Source: Rhodococcoides corynebacterioides (GTDB taxonomy: Bacteria; Actinomycetota; Actinomycetes; Mycobacteriales; Mycobacteriaceae). Taken from it: 64,000 nt of DNA. The stretch is taken from positions 1 to 64,000 of the forward strand of contig NZ_JABUBU010000007.1 in the NCBI RefSeq assembly GCF_019834675.1. Direction: 5' to 3'. The notes beneath the pieces are model-generated. The model was not told where the DNA came from. It did no database searches and was given only the letters and a program-made list of their open reading frames with translations. Both the position numbers and the translations under genes were made by a program. The stretch's first letter is position 1, and each line of letters begins with the position of its first letter. Shown piece by piece: positions 53,790-62,844 of this stretch.

Positions 53790-55870
53790 GGCCCGTCGGT
53801 CGAGGTCGGCGCGTCGTCCGGTCGACCGTGGCTCCGGACGTAGACCAGGGCCGCGGCGATCAGCCCGACGACCAGCGCGATCCCGCCGATCACCAGGACC
53901 GACCAGACGGCGGTGGGGGCCGTGGAGCCGCTCGCCACGGCGGCCGGCGCTGCGGACTCGCGCACGGACGACAACGACACCGGCTCGCGGGCCGCGGTCC
54001 CGAACAGCACGTCCCCGCGCAGGCCGTCCCACCGTCGTGCGTCGTCCGTCAACCACGCGAGCAGGCCGTCCAGCTGCGTCGACGCCGTCGACGTCGCCAC
54101 CACCACCGAACGATCGTTCTGCCGCAGAGCCTGGAGCGAGGCGAACGGCGCGCTGCTGTCGACGGTCACCCGCGCGTCCCCGTCCTCACCCGACAACGTC
54201 AGCACCGTCGTGCCCGTCGTTCCCAGCGGGAGTCGAAGATCCTCGGCCGCGGGACCGAACGCCGCCAGACCGTCGGGCGCCACCACCACCGCCGGTTCGG
54301 AGGACCCAGCGACGTCGTCGAACGGCACCACCGTGGGGATCAGGGGACGCGCCGACAGGCGCTGCAGACCCGTCAGCACCGTGATCGCGCGCGCCGTGTT
54401 CGCGAACGTCTGCTGCGCGAGGGCGACGTCCACGGCCGGCATCAGCGACTGCGGCACGGACGCGAACCCCCGAGTGTCCGGCGTGCCGCCCGACGTCGTC
54501 ACCGTCGTCCCGGAGTCGATCGTGAGCGTCAACGCGCCGCCGGTGCTGCACGCGTCGCCGTTGCCCGTGGTGCGCAGGGTGACGTCCACCGACGTCACCC
54601 GCTCGACGGAGTCGGCCGGGACGTCGACCCACGTGTCGACGACGCCCGACGAGTCCGCCGCGCGCACGTCCAGGTCACGCTCGCCCACCGCGACGTGGAT
54701 GCTGCCGGCGACACCCGTCGAGAGCGGCGTGTACGTGCCGAGCACGTGGACCCGCATGGCCGACCCGGCACGCCCGAGGCGGGTCTGATCCACCGGAATC
54801 GTGACCGTGACCTCACCCGATCCGCGCTGGGTCACCGGGCCGAGCCCCATGTCACCCAGCGTCATGGCGTCGGCGGTCAGCACCGGGGGAACGGTCAGCG
54901 AGTCCGCGGAGACCCGATCGGCGACGGCCAGCTCGGCGGCCTCGCCCCCGACCAGAGCGATCTGGTCGAGGAGCGCCGGCCCGTCGCCGGACACGACCAG
55001 GGCGGGCGGCACGGCGGGGTCCGACGCCGGTTCGAGGCGGAGTCCGGCGTCCGCGCCCGGGGCGACGACGACGGTGCGGTCGAACGGCCCGTCCGAGGGC
55101 GCGCCGACGCGGTCGCTCGCGCGGCGGACCACGGTGCGCACGGGTTGCGAGCCGTACCGGTCGACCACCGCGGCCGCGAGCGTCAGCGCGGCGGTCGCCT
55201 GATCCGCCGTCGGCTCGTCCGGGAGGACGAGCGTCGCCGTACGCAGCACGGGAGGGAGGAAGTCGGCGACCGTCGTCGGCGACGCCGGTGCGCCGGCGTA
55301 GTCCACGACGGGGTCCTGCAGCCGGACGGTCGAGGAGTCACGCGAGTTCAGACAGCTGCCCGTCGTCGGCACGATCGTCGTGGCCAGCTCCAGCGTCACC
55401 GACTCCCCGGTGACGGGGACACCGGTAAGGGGCACGGCGACCGGGACGGTCGGTGCTCCCCCGCCGAGATCGACGCGACCGACGAACCGATCGTCGTGGG
55501 TGACGTCCAACCAGCCCCGCTCGATCCCGGCGGGCACCTCGAGCGCGCCGCGCAGCGCGACCGGCGTGGTCCCGTCGGGAACGGGCAGGGTGACCGACGC
55601 CCGGCCGCGCTGTCCCGTCAGCGCCACCGACCCGCCGAGCCCCATCTCTCCGAAGGCGAGCGGAACGGAGGCGGGTTCCTGTTCGGTGGAGTCCTGTTCG
55701 GTGGAGTCCTGTGCGGCGGAGTCCTGCGTGGTGAAGTCCTGCGTGGTGAAGTCCTGGGCAGCGGCCGTCGGGGGCACGACGGTCAGCGCCGCGAGGGGCA
55801 CGACCGCGGCCGCCAGGGCCGTCGCCATACTCACGGCCGGGCTACGGCGGGGACGTACGGACACACGCAT
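53786..55870 (-). CDS. BcsB-like exported membrane-anchored protein
   Basis: A 694-residue protein: a signal peptide (about 14-38, ending TAAAQ), a repetitive linker of TQDFT/AQDST units, then two similar beta-rich modules. The first has GEMGLGGSVAL and ERGWLDVTHDDRFVG, the second LGDMGLGPVTQ and GSIHVAVGERDLD. Carbohydrate-binding-like regions and a C-terminal helix (655-678) follow. The layout follows BcsB, the periplasmic partner of cellulose synthase, which guides the emerging chain. It starts the operon, with GT2 two genes on. The polymer is not known to be cellulose. Confidence 0.78.
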   Translation of the reverse strand: MRVSVRPRRSPAVSMATALAAAVVPLAALTVVPPTAAAQDFTTQDFTTQDSAAQDSTEQDSTEQEPASVPLAFGEMGLGGSVALTGQRGRASVTLPVPDGTTPVALRGALEVPAGIERGWLDVTHDDRFVGRVDLGGGAPTVPVAVPLTGVPVTGESVTLELATTIVPTTGSCLNSRDSSTVRLQDPVVDYAGAPASPTTVADFLPPVLRTATLVLPDEPTADQATAALTLAAAVVDRYGSQPVRTVVRRASDRVGAPSDGPFDRTVVVAPGADAGLRLEPASDPAVPPALVVSGDGPALLDQIALVGGEAAELAVADRVSADSLTVPPVLTADAMTLGDMGLGPVTQRGSGEVTVTIPVDQTRLGRAGSAMRVHVLGTYTPLSTGVAGSIHVAVGERDLDVRAADSSGVVDTWVDVPADSVERVTSVDVTLRTTGNGDACSTGGALTLTIDSGTTVTTSGGTPDTRGFASVPQSLMPAVDVALAQQTFANTARAITVLTGLQRLSARPLIPTVVPFDDVAGSSEPAVVVAPDGLAAFGPAAEDLRLPLGTTGTTVLTLSGEDGDARVTVDSSAPFASLQALRQNDRSVVVATSTASTQLDGLLAWLTDDARRWDGLRGDVLFGTAAREPVSLSSVRESAAPAAVASGSTAPTAVWSVLVIGGIALVVGLIAAALVYVRSHGRPDDAPTSTDGP
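55676..55750. repeat. five 15-bp tandem repeats in the BcsB-like gene
   Basis: (G/T)TCCTGTTCGGTGGA-type units start at 55676, 55691, 55706, 55721 and 55736, falling into two sub-types. They encode the TQDFT/AQDST linker after the signal peptide. Confidence 0.92.
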
Positions 55871-56169
55871 CGGTGCGCCTCTGCTTTCTTGTGACAACGA
55901 CCGCGAACGGTGCCCCCGCACGACGCGAATGCCTGCACATCCTAGAAGCAAACGGTCGTTTCTGCGTGCCTTGTCACGACCGCGGCCTCGTTGGACTGTG
56001 TAGTCACACCAACCTCGGTCGGTAATCCCGCGTTCCCAGCGTCGGAATCCGGAAAGAAACGTCCTTCCGAAACGGTCGCCGACACCGTTTGCCGAGCCGT
56101 TTCGGTGTCGTCGACCATTCCCGCGACAATGGCGTCACGGCCGTCGCCGTCGAGGAATACTGAGTCGTC
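55871..56169. other. 299-bp divergent promoter region of the polysaccharide locus
   Basis: It lies between the BcsB-like operon and the glycoside hydrolase gene and is less GC-rich than the flanks. It contains the inverted repeat at 56067-56105 and several CGTTT/AAACG motifs. No coding sequence is seen. Confidence 0.55.
56067..56105. promoter_or_regulatory. 9-bp inverted repeat, candidate operator
   Basis: CCGAAACGG (56067) and its exact reverse complement CCGTTTCGG (56097) are 21 bp apart. Nested arms CGACACCG and CGGTGTCG add to the symmetry. It sits about 65 bp upstream of the hydrolase start. Confidence 0.45.
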
Positions 56170-57309
56170 GTGACGTGGACGAGGGCGGTACCAGCAGGCC
56201 GGAGGCCGGTCGGTCACATTCTCGTCGCCCTGCTCGCCACGGTCGGCCTGGTCGTCGCCGGGTGCATGCACGACGCGCCCACGACAGCAGCCGCCCCGGC
56301 CGCATCGCGAGTCGACGCCACGGCGACCGGGCTCACCCTCGACGGGCGACCCTGGTTCCCCACGGGCGTGAACGCGTACCAGCTGGCCACGGACTGGTCC
56401 GTCAATCTCGGCTGCGGCGCCATGGTGGACCTCGACGAGTACTTCTCGTCCCTACCGCCGCATTCCCTCACCCGGTTCGACGCGTTCCAGTCGCTGGCCG
56501 TCGACCGCACGACCGGCACGCTGAACTTCGCCGCCGTGGACGCGGTCTTCGACGCGGCCCGCGCACACGACCAGCTCGTCGTGCCGGTCCTCACCGCCCA
56601 GGACGGCGCCTGCGAGGACGAGGCGTTCAAGGATCGCCAGTGGTACGTCGACGGGTGGCGCACGGTCGCGGCGTCGGCGGCTGTGGTCTCGTTCGAGGAC
56701 TGGATCCGGATCGCCGTCGAGCGGTGGCGGGACGAACCCGCCCTCGCCGCATGGGAGACGGTCGGCGAACCCGAGACGTCGGTGTGCGGATCGACCTGCG
56801 ACTGGTTCGACCGCAGCTGCCCCGCCGACGCCGCAGCCGTCCTGCGGGCGTTCACCGACGCGACCGGTGCGCTGGTGCGGTCGCTGGACGCCCGCACGCT
56901 CGTGACCGCCGGCCTGACCGGTGGCGGTCAGTGCGGGACGCAGGGAGACGAATACGGGCTGATCGCCGCGTCCCCCTACGTCGACGTTCTGCAGTATCAC
57001 GACTACGGCGCCGACGGCGTGGCGTTGCCCGGGGATCGGTGGAACGGCCTGGCTCGAAGGTTCGAGCAGGCGGCGCAGGCCGGGAAGCCCCTTCTGGTGG
57101 CCGAGATCGGGCAGGCCGCGGGGTCCTGCCTCGATCCGGCCGACAGGGCCGCGGACATCGACGCCAAGGTCACCGGTCAGCGCGACGCCGGCTCGGCCGG
57201 ATTCCTGCTGTGGGCGTTCGTTCCCGACCCCAGGCCGACCGAGTGCACCTTCGACATCGGATACGACGACCCGCTCTGGTCGGTGATCGCCGCACACGGG
57301 TCGGGCTGA
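56170..57309 (+). CDS. GH5-like glycoside hydrolase lipoprotein
   Basis: A 379-residue exported protein. The lipobox LVVAGC (C32) gives a lipid anchor. The TIM-barrel part begins GLTLDGRPWFPTGVNAY. The likely acid is E200 in TVGEPE, where clan GH-A usually has Asn-Glu-Pro, and the nucleophile is E312 in LLVAEIGQ. QYHDYG lies between. Six or more Cys suggest disulfides. It is divergent from the BcsB-like operon, so trimming or release of that polymer is a reasonable guess. The GTG start is the only one before the signal. Confidence 0.82.
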   Translation: MTWTRAVPAGRRPVGHILVALLATVGLVVAGCMHDAPTTAAAPAASRVDATATGLTLDGRPWFPTGVNAYQLATDWSVNLGCGAMVDLDEYFSSLPPHSLTRFDAFQSLAVDRTTGTLNFAAVDAVFDAARAHDQLVVPVLTAQDGACEDEAFKDRQWYVDGWRTVAASAAVVSFEDWIRIAVERWRDEPALAAWETVGEPETSVCGSTCDWFDRSCPADAAAVLRAFTDATGALVRSLDARTLVTAGLTGGGQCGTQGDEYGLIAASPYVDVLQYHDYGADGVALPGDRWNGLARRFEQAAQAGKPLLVAEIGQAAGSCLDPADRAADIDAKVTGQRDAGSAGFLLWAFVPDPRPTECTFDIGYDDPLWSVIAAHGSG

Positions 57310-57336
57310 CCGCGCCGCCGACGGACCGGCACGCGC

Positions 57337-57342
57337 TAATCT
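57337..57342 (+). promoter_or_regulatory. -10 box of a leaderless promoter for the first DUF2505 gene
   Basis: TAATCT is 6 nt before the ATG at 57349. No Shine-Dalgarno sequence is present. Confidence 0.55.
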
Positions 57343-57348
57343 CACCGA

Positions 57349-57867
57349 ATGCCACGCAAGTTCGACCACACCGTCCCGTCCCCGCTCTCCGCCGCACAGG
57401 TGCACGCCGCGCTGACCACCGAGGGGTACTGGCAGGCCCGGCTGGACGCGATCGGTGGGCCGAAGGCGACGCTCGACGAGGTGGTCGTGAACGGCGACAC
57501 CCCCGAGACGCGCACCGTGCAGGCCACCATGACGCAGGCCATCGCCGAGGAGTTCCTTCCCAGCGCGCTCACCAGCATCCGTTCCGGTGACCTCGTCATC
57601 CGCCGCGTCGAGTCCTGGGGATCGCTGGACGCGCAGGGATCGGCGGGCCGATTCGAGGCCAAGGTCGAGGGCGCCCCGGCGACCATCACTGGGACTCTGA
57701 CGCTGCGCTCCACGGGATCGGGATGCACCATGACCGCGACGGGAGCCGCCGAGGTCAAGGTCCCCCTCATCGGCGGCAAGATCGAATCCGCGGTGATCGA
57801 GCACATCCTCGCGCTGATCGACGCCGAGCAGGAGTTCACCGACACCTGGGCTCCCGAGCACACCTGA
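57349..57867 (+). CDS. DUF2505 family protein, copy 1
   Basis: A 172-residue soluble protein of the SRPBCC/START-like type, with KFDHTVPSPLSAAQVHAAL at the start and AAEVKVPLIGGKIESAVIEH near the end. This matches DUF2505 (Rv0481c-type). Such folds bind hydrophobic ligands, but no ligand is known. A second copy lies 1.5 kb downstream. The GGK-E motif near the C-terminus is shared by both. A terminator follows. Confidence 0.88.
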   Translation: MPRKFDHTVPSPLSAAQVHAALTTEGYWQARLDAIGGPKATLDEVVVNGDTPETRTVQATMTQAIAEEFLPSALTSIRSGDLVIRRVESWGSLDAQGSAGRFEAKVEGAPATITGTLTLRSTGSGCTMTATGAAEVKVPLIGGKIESAVIEHILALIDAEQEFTDTWAPEHT

Positions 57868-57872
57868 GCGGT

Positions 57873-57889
57873 CGGGCCGTCGCGGCCCG
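57873..57889 (+). terminator. intrinsic terminator after DUF2505 copy 1
   Basis: CGGGCCG-TCG-CGGCCCG forms a 7-bp stem 5 bp after the stop and is followed by GGCTTTCTGTC. It separates DUF2505 from the HNH gene. Confidence 0.65.
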
Positions 57890-57947
57890 GGCTTTCTGTC
57901 GTACCCCTGTGTCATGGTGCCGGTGACACGAGATCGGGGGGATTCAC

Positions 57948-59294
57948 GTGGACGACGAATCATGCGGTGACGGGTTGTCGCCGAACGACATTCGACGGTT
58001 CCTGACACACATCGCCGCCATCGCGGTGAGTAGTACGAAGGCCGAGGGCGGGGTCGACGACGACGGGGCCGCCGCAGCAGTCGCGGTCGAGACCATCACC
58101 GCGTTGGAGGAGCTGAAAGCCGCCGCCGCGGGGGCGCAAGCAGTCCTCACCACTCAGGTGGCCGACACCATCCGACGAAGGCGGCGCGACGCCGGGCGAC
58201 CCGCCGCCCGCTGGAACACCGGCATCGCCACCCAGATCGGGCTCGCCCGGAAGGACTCACCGCACCGCGGCAACACCCACCTCGGCCTCGCCCGCGCCCT
58301 CACCGCCGAGATGCCCCACACCCTCGGTCAGCTGCGCCGCGGGGACCTCTCCGAGTGGCGCGCAACGATCCTGGTGCGCGAAACCGCCTGCCTCACCGCC
58401 GAGGACCGCCGCCTCGTCGACGACCGCCTCTGCGCCGACCCCGCTGTCCTCACCGGCACAGGCGACAGCACCGTCGCGGCGATGGCCGCACGCCTGGCCG
58501 CCGAACTCGACGCCGCCGCCGTCGCCCGCCGCAAGGCCCGCGCCGACCAACACCGCCGCGTCACCGTCCGCCCCGCCCCGGACTTCATGGGCCACCTCGG
58601 CGCCCTGCTGCCGATGGACCGCGCCGTCTGCGTCTGGGCGACCCTGCGCCGGGACGCCGACACCCTCATCGCCACCGGCGACGCCGACGGCCGCACCCGC
58701 GATCAGATCATGGCGGACCTGCTGGTCGAGCGGACCATCGGACTCGCCCACCCCCTGAGCCCGCCGGTGGCGGTGCAGGTCGTCATCTCCGACCAGAGTC
58801 TCCTCGCCGGCAGCGACATCCCCGCCGAGGTGCCCGGGTACGGGCCGATCCCCGCCGCCGCAGCACGACAGTGGATCCACGACGCCGTGACCTCCGACAC
58901 CGCGGTGACCCTCCGGAAGCTCTACGCCCGACCCACCGACGGACACCTCACCGCCGTGGAGTCCGTCGCCCGGTGCTTCCCCACCGGCCTGGCCCGGCTG
59001 ATCGACCTGCGCGACCGCACCTGCCGCACCCCCTGGTGCGACGCCCCCATCCGCCACCACGACCACATCACCCCGCACGAGGACGGCGGACCCACCACCG
59101 CCGACAACGGCCTCGGACTGTGCGCCGCCTGCAACCTCGCCAAGCAGGGTGACGGCTGGGCCACCACCCGCACCGACGACACCGGCGCCCACGCAGACGT
59201 CCACACCGTGGAGTTCCGCACCCCCACCGGCCACACCTACCGGTCGAGACCCCCGGCGCAACCGCTGCCGATGCCGCATCGGAAAGCCGGATGA
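57948..59294 (+). CDS. DUF222/HNH endonuclease protein (13E12 repeat family)
   Basis: A 448-residue protein: DUF222 domain (about 25-340), then an HNH nuclease motif (CRTPWCDAPIRHHDHITPH, then DNGLGLCAACNLAKQG). These multicopy actinobacterial proteins are probably mobile or nuclease-related; function is unproven. GGGGGGATTCAC precedes the GTG. Codon use is extremely GC-rich. It is inserted between two DUF2505 paralogues, which suggests insertion at this locus. No flanking repeats were seen. Confidence 0.88.
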   Translation: MDDESCGDGLSPNDIRRFLTHIAAIAVSSTKAEGGVDDDGAAAAVAVETITALEELKAAAAGAQAVLTTQVADTIRRRRRDAGRPAARWNTGIATQIGLARKDSPHRGNTHLGLARALTAEMPHTLGQLRRGDLSEWRATILVRETACLTAEDRRLVDDRLCADPAVLTGTGDSTVAAMAARLAAELDAAAVARRKARADQHRRVTVRPAPDFMGHLGALLPMDRAVCVWATLRRDADTLIATGDADGRTRDQIMADLLVERTIGLAHPLSPPVAVQVVISDQSLLAGSDIPAEVPGYGPIPAAAARQWIHDAVTSDTAVTLRKLYARPTDGHLTAVESVARCFPTGLARLIDLRDRTCRTPWCDAPIRHHDHITPHEDGGPTTADNGLGLCAACNLAKQGDGWATTRTDDTGAHADVHTVEFRTPTGHTYRSRPPAQPLPMPHRKAG

Positions 59295-59328
59295 CCAGCA
59301 CTGATTTCCCGCGCCCGGGCGCCACCGG

Positions 59329-59334
59329 TAGCCT
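59329..59334 (+). promoter_or_regulatory. -10 box of a leaderless promoter for the second DUF2505 gene
   Basis: TAGCCT is 8 nt before the ATG at 59343. Confidence 0.45.
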
Positions 59335-59342
59335 TGCCGCTC

Positions 59343-59846
59343 ATGGCACGTCGCATGAACTACTCCGCACGTCTCCCGTTCACCACCGAGCAGGTGTACG
59401 GCGCGTTGACCACGCGGAGCTACTGGGACGCGATCGTCGAGGAGTTGCGCAAGTACTCGGAGAACGAGATGACGGCGTTCACGGTGTCCGACACCGGCAT
59501 CGACGTCACGATGCGCCACATCATTCCGCGCCACACGCTGCCGGACGTCGCGCAGACTGTGATGAAGAAGGACATGGTCATCACGCGCAACATCCACCAC
59601 GACGCCTACGGCGAGACCACGTCGGGGAAGTACGACGCGTCGATCCCCGCCGGGCCGGGGTCGCTCACCGGCGTGACCGAGCTGTTCCCGACGGAGACCG
59701 GGTCGACCCTGCGCACCACCAGCGAGGCCAAGGTCTACATCCCGTTCGTCGGCGGCAAGCTCGAGCAGCTCATGTTGGTCAACCTGCGGGACCTGTGGAG
59801 CGGCGAAGCCGAGGTCACGCACGACTGGCTGAAGAAGAACGCCTGA
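59343..59846 (+). CDS. DUF2505 family protein, copy 2
   Basis: A 167-residue paralogue of the protein at 57349. It has the same N-terminal pattern (RMNYSARLPFTTEQVYGAL against KFDHTVPSPLSAAQVHAAL) and C-terminal EAKVYIPFVGGKLEQLML. The ATG at 59343 is preferred to 59334 because of the -10 box. It is followed after 3 bp by the methyltransferase-like gene, so the two are co-transcribed. It is probably the true positional equivalent of Rv0481c or its duplicate. Confidence 0.87.
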   Translation: MARRMNYSARLPFTTEQVYGALTTRSYWDAIVEELRKYSENEMTAFTVSDTGIDVTMRHIIPRHTLPDVAQTVMKKDMVITRNIHHDAYGETTSGKYDASIPAGPGSLTGVTELFPTETGSTLRTTSEAKVYIPFVGGKLEQLMLVNLRDLWSGEAEVTHDWLKKNA

Positions 59847-59849
59847 CCC

Positions 59850-60632
59850 GTGCCCGCTGCCGGGTCGGGTCCGGAGGGTGTCGTCACCCGCGGCACCACC
59901 AACATCAACCGGCTCCGGCGCAGCGACCGCCGGCTGGTCCACCATCCCGACGTCAGGGCCCTGCTGCGCTCGGCCGAGCGTCCGCTGGTGGTCGATCTGG
60001 GCTACGGGGCCAGTCCGGTCACCACGCTCGAACTCGCTCGACGGGTCCGCACAGTCCGGCCGGACGTGGACGTCGTCGGGCTCGAAATCGATCCGGGTCG
60101 GGTGGTGCCGGACCGTGACGGCGTGCGCTTTCGACGCGGGGGTTTCGAGCTCGCCGGCCTGCGTCCGCACCTGGTCCGCGCGTTCAACGTGCTGCGGCAG
60201 TACCCCGAACACGCGGTGGCCGACGCCTGGGCGCGGGTGACGTCGTCGCTGGCGGAGGGCGGGATCCTGATCGACGGCACGTGCGACGAGCTGGGCCGAC
60301 GCGCCACGTGGGTGACCGTCTCCGCGGAGGGGCCACGGTCACTGACCCTCGCGTGGGACCCGTTCGACCTGTCGCGCCCGTCCGACATCGCGGAGCGGTT
60401 GCCGAAGGCCCTGATCCACCGCAACGTGTCCGGTGAGCGCATCCACGACGTGCTGCGTCGGGCCGACCGAGCGTGGGACGTCGCGGCTCCCCTCGCCGTG
60501 TACGGCCCGCGCGTGCGGTGGCGTCACGCCGCGGACATGCTGCGTCAGGAGGGTCTGCCCGTGCGGCCGATCCGCCGACGGCTCCGGGACAACGTGCTCG
60601 AGATCCCCTGGTCGGCCGTCGCACCGAGGTGA
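59850..60632 (+). CDS. class I SAM-dependent methyltransferase-like protein
   Basis: A 260-residue Rossmann-type protein. Motif I is VVDLGYGASPVTTLELA, followed by VDVVGLEIDPGRV (acidic residue for SAM ribose) and SLAEGGILIDGTCDELG, as in small-molecule methyltransferases. The substrate cannot be inferred. The GTG at 59850 is 3 bp after the DUF2505 stop; an in-frame GTG 12 codons on is an alternative. It converges on the AbiEi-type gene. Confidence 0.75.
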   Translation: MPAAGSGPEGVVTRGTTNINRLRRSDRRLVHHPDVRALLRSAERPLVVDLGYGASPVTTLELARRVRTVRPDVDVVGLEIDPGRVVPDRDGVRFRRGGFELAGLRPHLVRAFNVLRQYPEHAVADAWARVTSSLAEGGILIDGTCDELGRRATWVTVSAEGPRSLTLAWDPFDLSRPSDIAERLPKALIHRNVSGERIHDVLRRADRAWDVAAPLAVYGPRVRWRHAADMLRQEGLPVRPIRRRLRDNVLEIPWSAVAPR

Positions 60633-60659
60633 CGCCGACACCCGGACACGCCGCCGGCC

Positions 60660-61238
60660 CTACCGCCGCAGCGACGCCTCCACCCGATCGCGCACGCGGT
60701 CGCCGTCGCTCTCGGCCCGCCGGCGCAGGGTCCCCGGATCGAGCCGGCCGAGCATCAGTCCGTCGGCGACCACCTCGTCGAGCGTGAACTGGGAGATGCC
60801 GCCCGCCGCGAGGTCCAGCACGGTGCGCGTCGGGGTGGTCATGCGGAAGGTGCCGGTGAACTCGATGTCGTCGCCGCGGAGTCGCCCGCGGTGCAGGGCC
60901 AGTCGCTGATCGTGCGGGCCCGCCGTTCCCGCGACGCGCACGTGGACGAACTGCGGGTGCAGGCTGCCCATGCCGTGCAGCTCGGACGCGCTCTGGTGGG
61001 AGATGACGGCCGTCGAGCCCAGCCAGGCGCACCACTTCGAGAACTCCTCGAAGGCGTGCCGCGGCCAGTCCGCGACCCGCAACAGGTCGGCTTCGACGAC
61101 GGTCCAGAGGCCGTCGCCGACGCGCGCGGCGATGTCGGTGGAGCGGTATCCGGCGTCGAGGGCCTGGGCGCGGGTGAAGTACCCGTCCTGCTCCGTCACG
61201 AGGCAGTCGAGCCGCTCCACCACGTCGTCTCCGGACAT
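60660..61238 (-). CDS. AbiEi-type antitoxin-domain protein, orphan
   Basis: A 192-residue protein. The N-terminal winged HTH (DGYFTRAQALDAGYRSTDIAARV, shortened here to FTRAQALDAGYRSTDI) and the central segment with AVISHQSASELHGMGSL match AbiEi-like transcriptional regulator antitoxins of type IV systems. The AbiEii nucleotidyltransferase toxin gene is not adjacent on either side. Many actinobacterial genomes hold solitary copies, so a toxin-antitoxin role is doubtful here. Confidence 0.78.
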   Translation of the reverse strand: MSGDDVVERLDCLVTEQDGYFTRAQALDAGYRSTDIAARVGDGLWTVVEADLLRVADWPRHAFEEFSKWCAWLGSTAVISHQSASELHGMGSLHPQFVHVRVAGTAGPHDQRLALHRGRLRGDDIEFTGTFRMTTPTRTVLDLAAGGISQFTLDEVVADGLMLGRLDPGTLRRRAESDGDRVRDRVEASLRR

Positions 61239-61369
61239 GACACCAGACTACCCGTGCTGTGTCGCCAATCACAGTACGGGGGCCGCCGCGATGTGACCGT
61301 GTCACGCCCCGACGGGCGCCGGACTCGGTCCACAGAGTTACCTCACAGATGTCCCGCACAATGGTCGCC

Positions 61370-62099
61370 ATGACGACTACTGCGCCCCGGCGACGGTCCC
61401 GCCTTCCGTTGATCGCCGCCGTGGTGGTGATCGCCCTGGTCGCCGCTCTGATCGGCGGCGAGGTCTACGCCCGCAACCGCGTGAGCCAGTGCCTCGCGAC
61501 GCAGTTCCAGAACGATCTGGGCTCGAAGGTGGACGTCGACCTCGGCTGGCAGCCGGTGCTGCTCTCGCTGGTGACCAAGTCCTTCTCGTCGGTCGACATC
61601 TCGAGCGACGACAGCCGCTTCGGACCGGCGCAGGACATGCAGGTCCGCGCCACCGTGAACGACGTGGACCTCGAGACGTCCGAGACCTCCGGCGGCACCA
61701 TCGGCTCGTCCGATGCCGACGTCACGTGGTCCACGGACGGCATCCTCGCCACGCTGCAGCAGCAGGGCATCGGCGGCGTGGTCTCCGGGGTCACCGCCGA
61801 TCCGGGTGCCGGGACGCTGCGATTCGACATCGTCGGGGGCCTCGCGGCGCTGACCGTCGAGCCGGTGGTCGCCGGGGACCGGATCGAGGTGCGCACGGTC
61901 GACGCCTCGATCCTCGGGTTCGGCATCCCGACCGATCTCGCGGACAGCGTCGTCGGGGTGCTCACCGACAGCCTGACCACGTTCCCGCTGGGCATGACGC
62001 CGGACACCCTGACCGTCACCGACAGCGGGATCGACCTGACGCTCTCCGGCGGGCAGTACCAGATTCCGCCGGCGCAGGCGGACAGCGGCGAGCAAGCGC

Positions 62100-62110
<11 letters not shown>
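61370..62110 (+). CDS. DUF2993/LmeA-like membrane-anchored protein (Rv0479c-type)
   Basis: A 246-residue protein with an N-terminal membrane anchor ([19 protein letters not shown], about 12-30) and an extracytoplasmic DUF2993 domain ([20 protein letters not shown], later [16 protein letters not shown]). LmeA relatives bind phospholipid and aid lipomannan elongation in mycobacteria. Starts at 61349, 61361 and 61370 are all possible; 61370 puts the basic segment and anchor at the N-terminus. Its 3' end overlaps deoC by 11 bp, tail to tail. Confidence 0.82.
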
Positions 62111-62789
<679 letters not shown>

Positions 62790-62844
62790 GCTCGCACGTG
62801 ACCGGTGCGCGGCCACCCTCGTCACCGGTGAGAGACTGTCGGGC

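Noticed and set aside
49211..57309. Interpretation as a standard bacterial cellulose (bcs) operon
   Set aside because: No PilZ domain, BcsC or BcsZ is present and an exosortase-like gene is inserted; the polymer identity is not shown by sequence.
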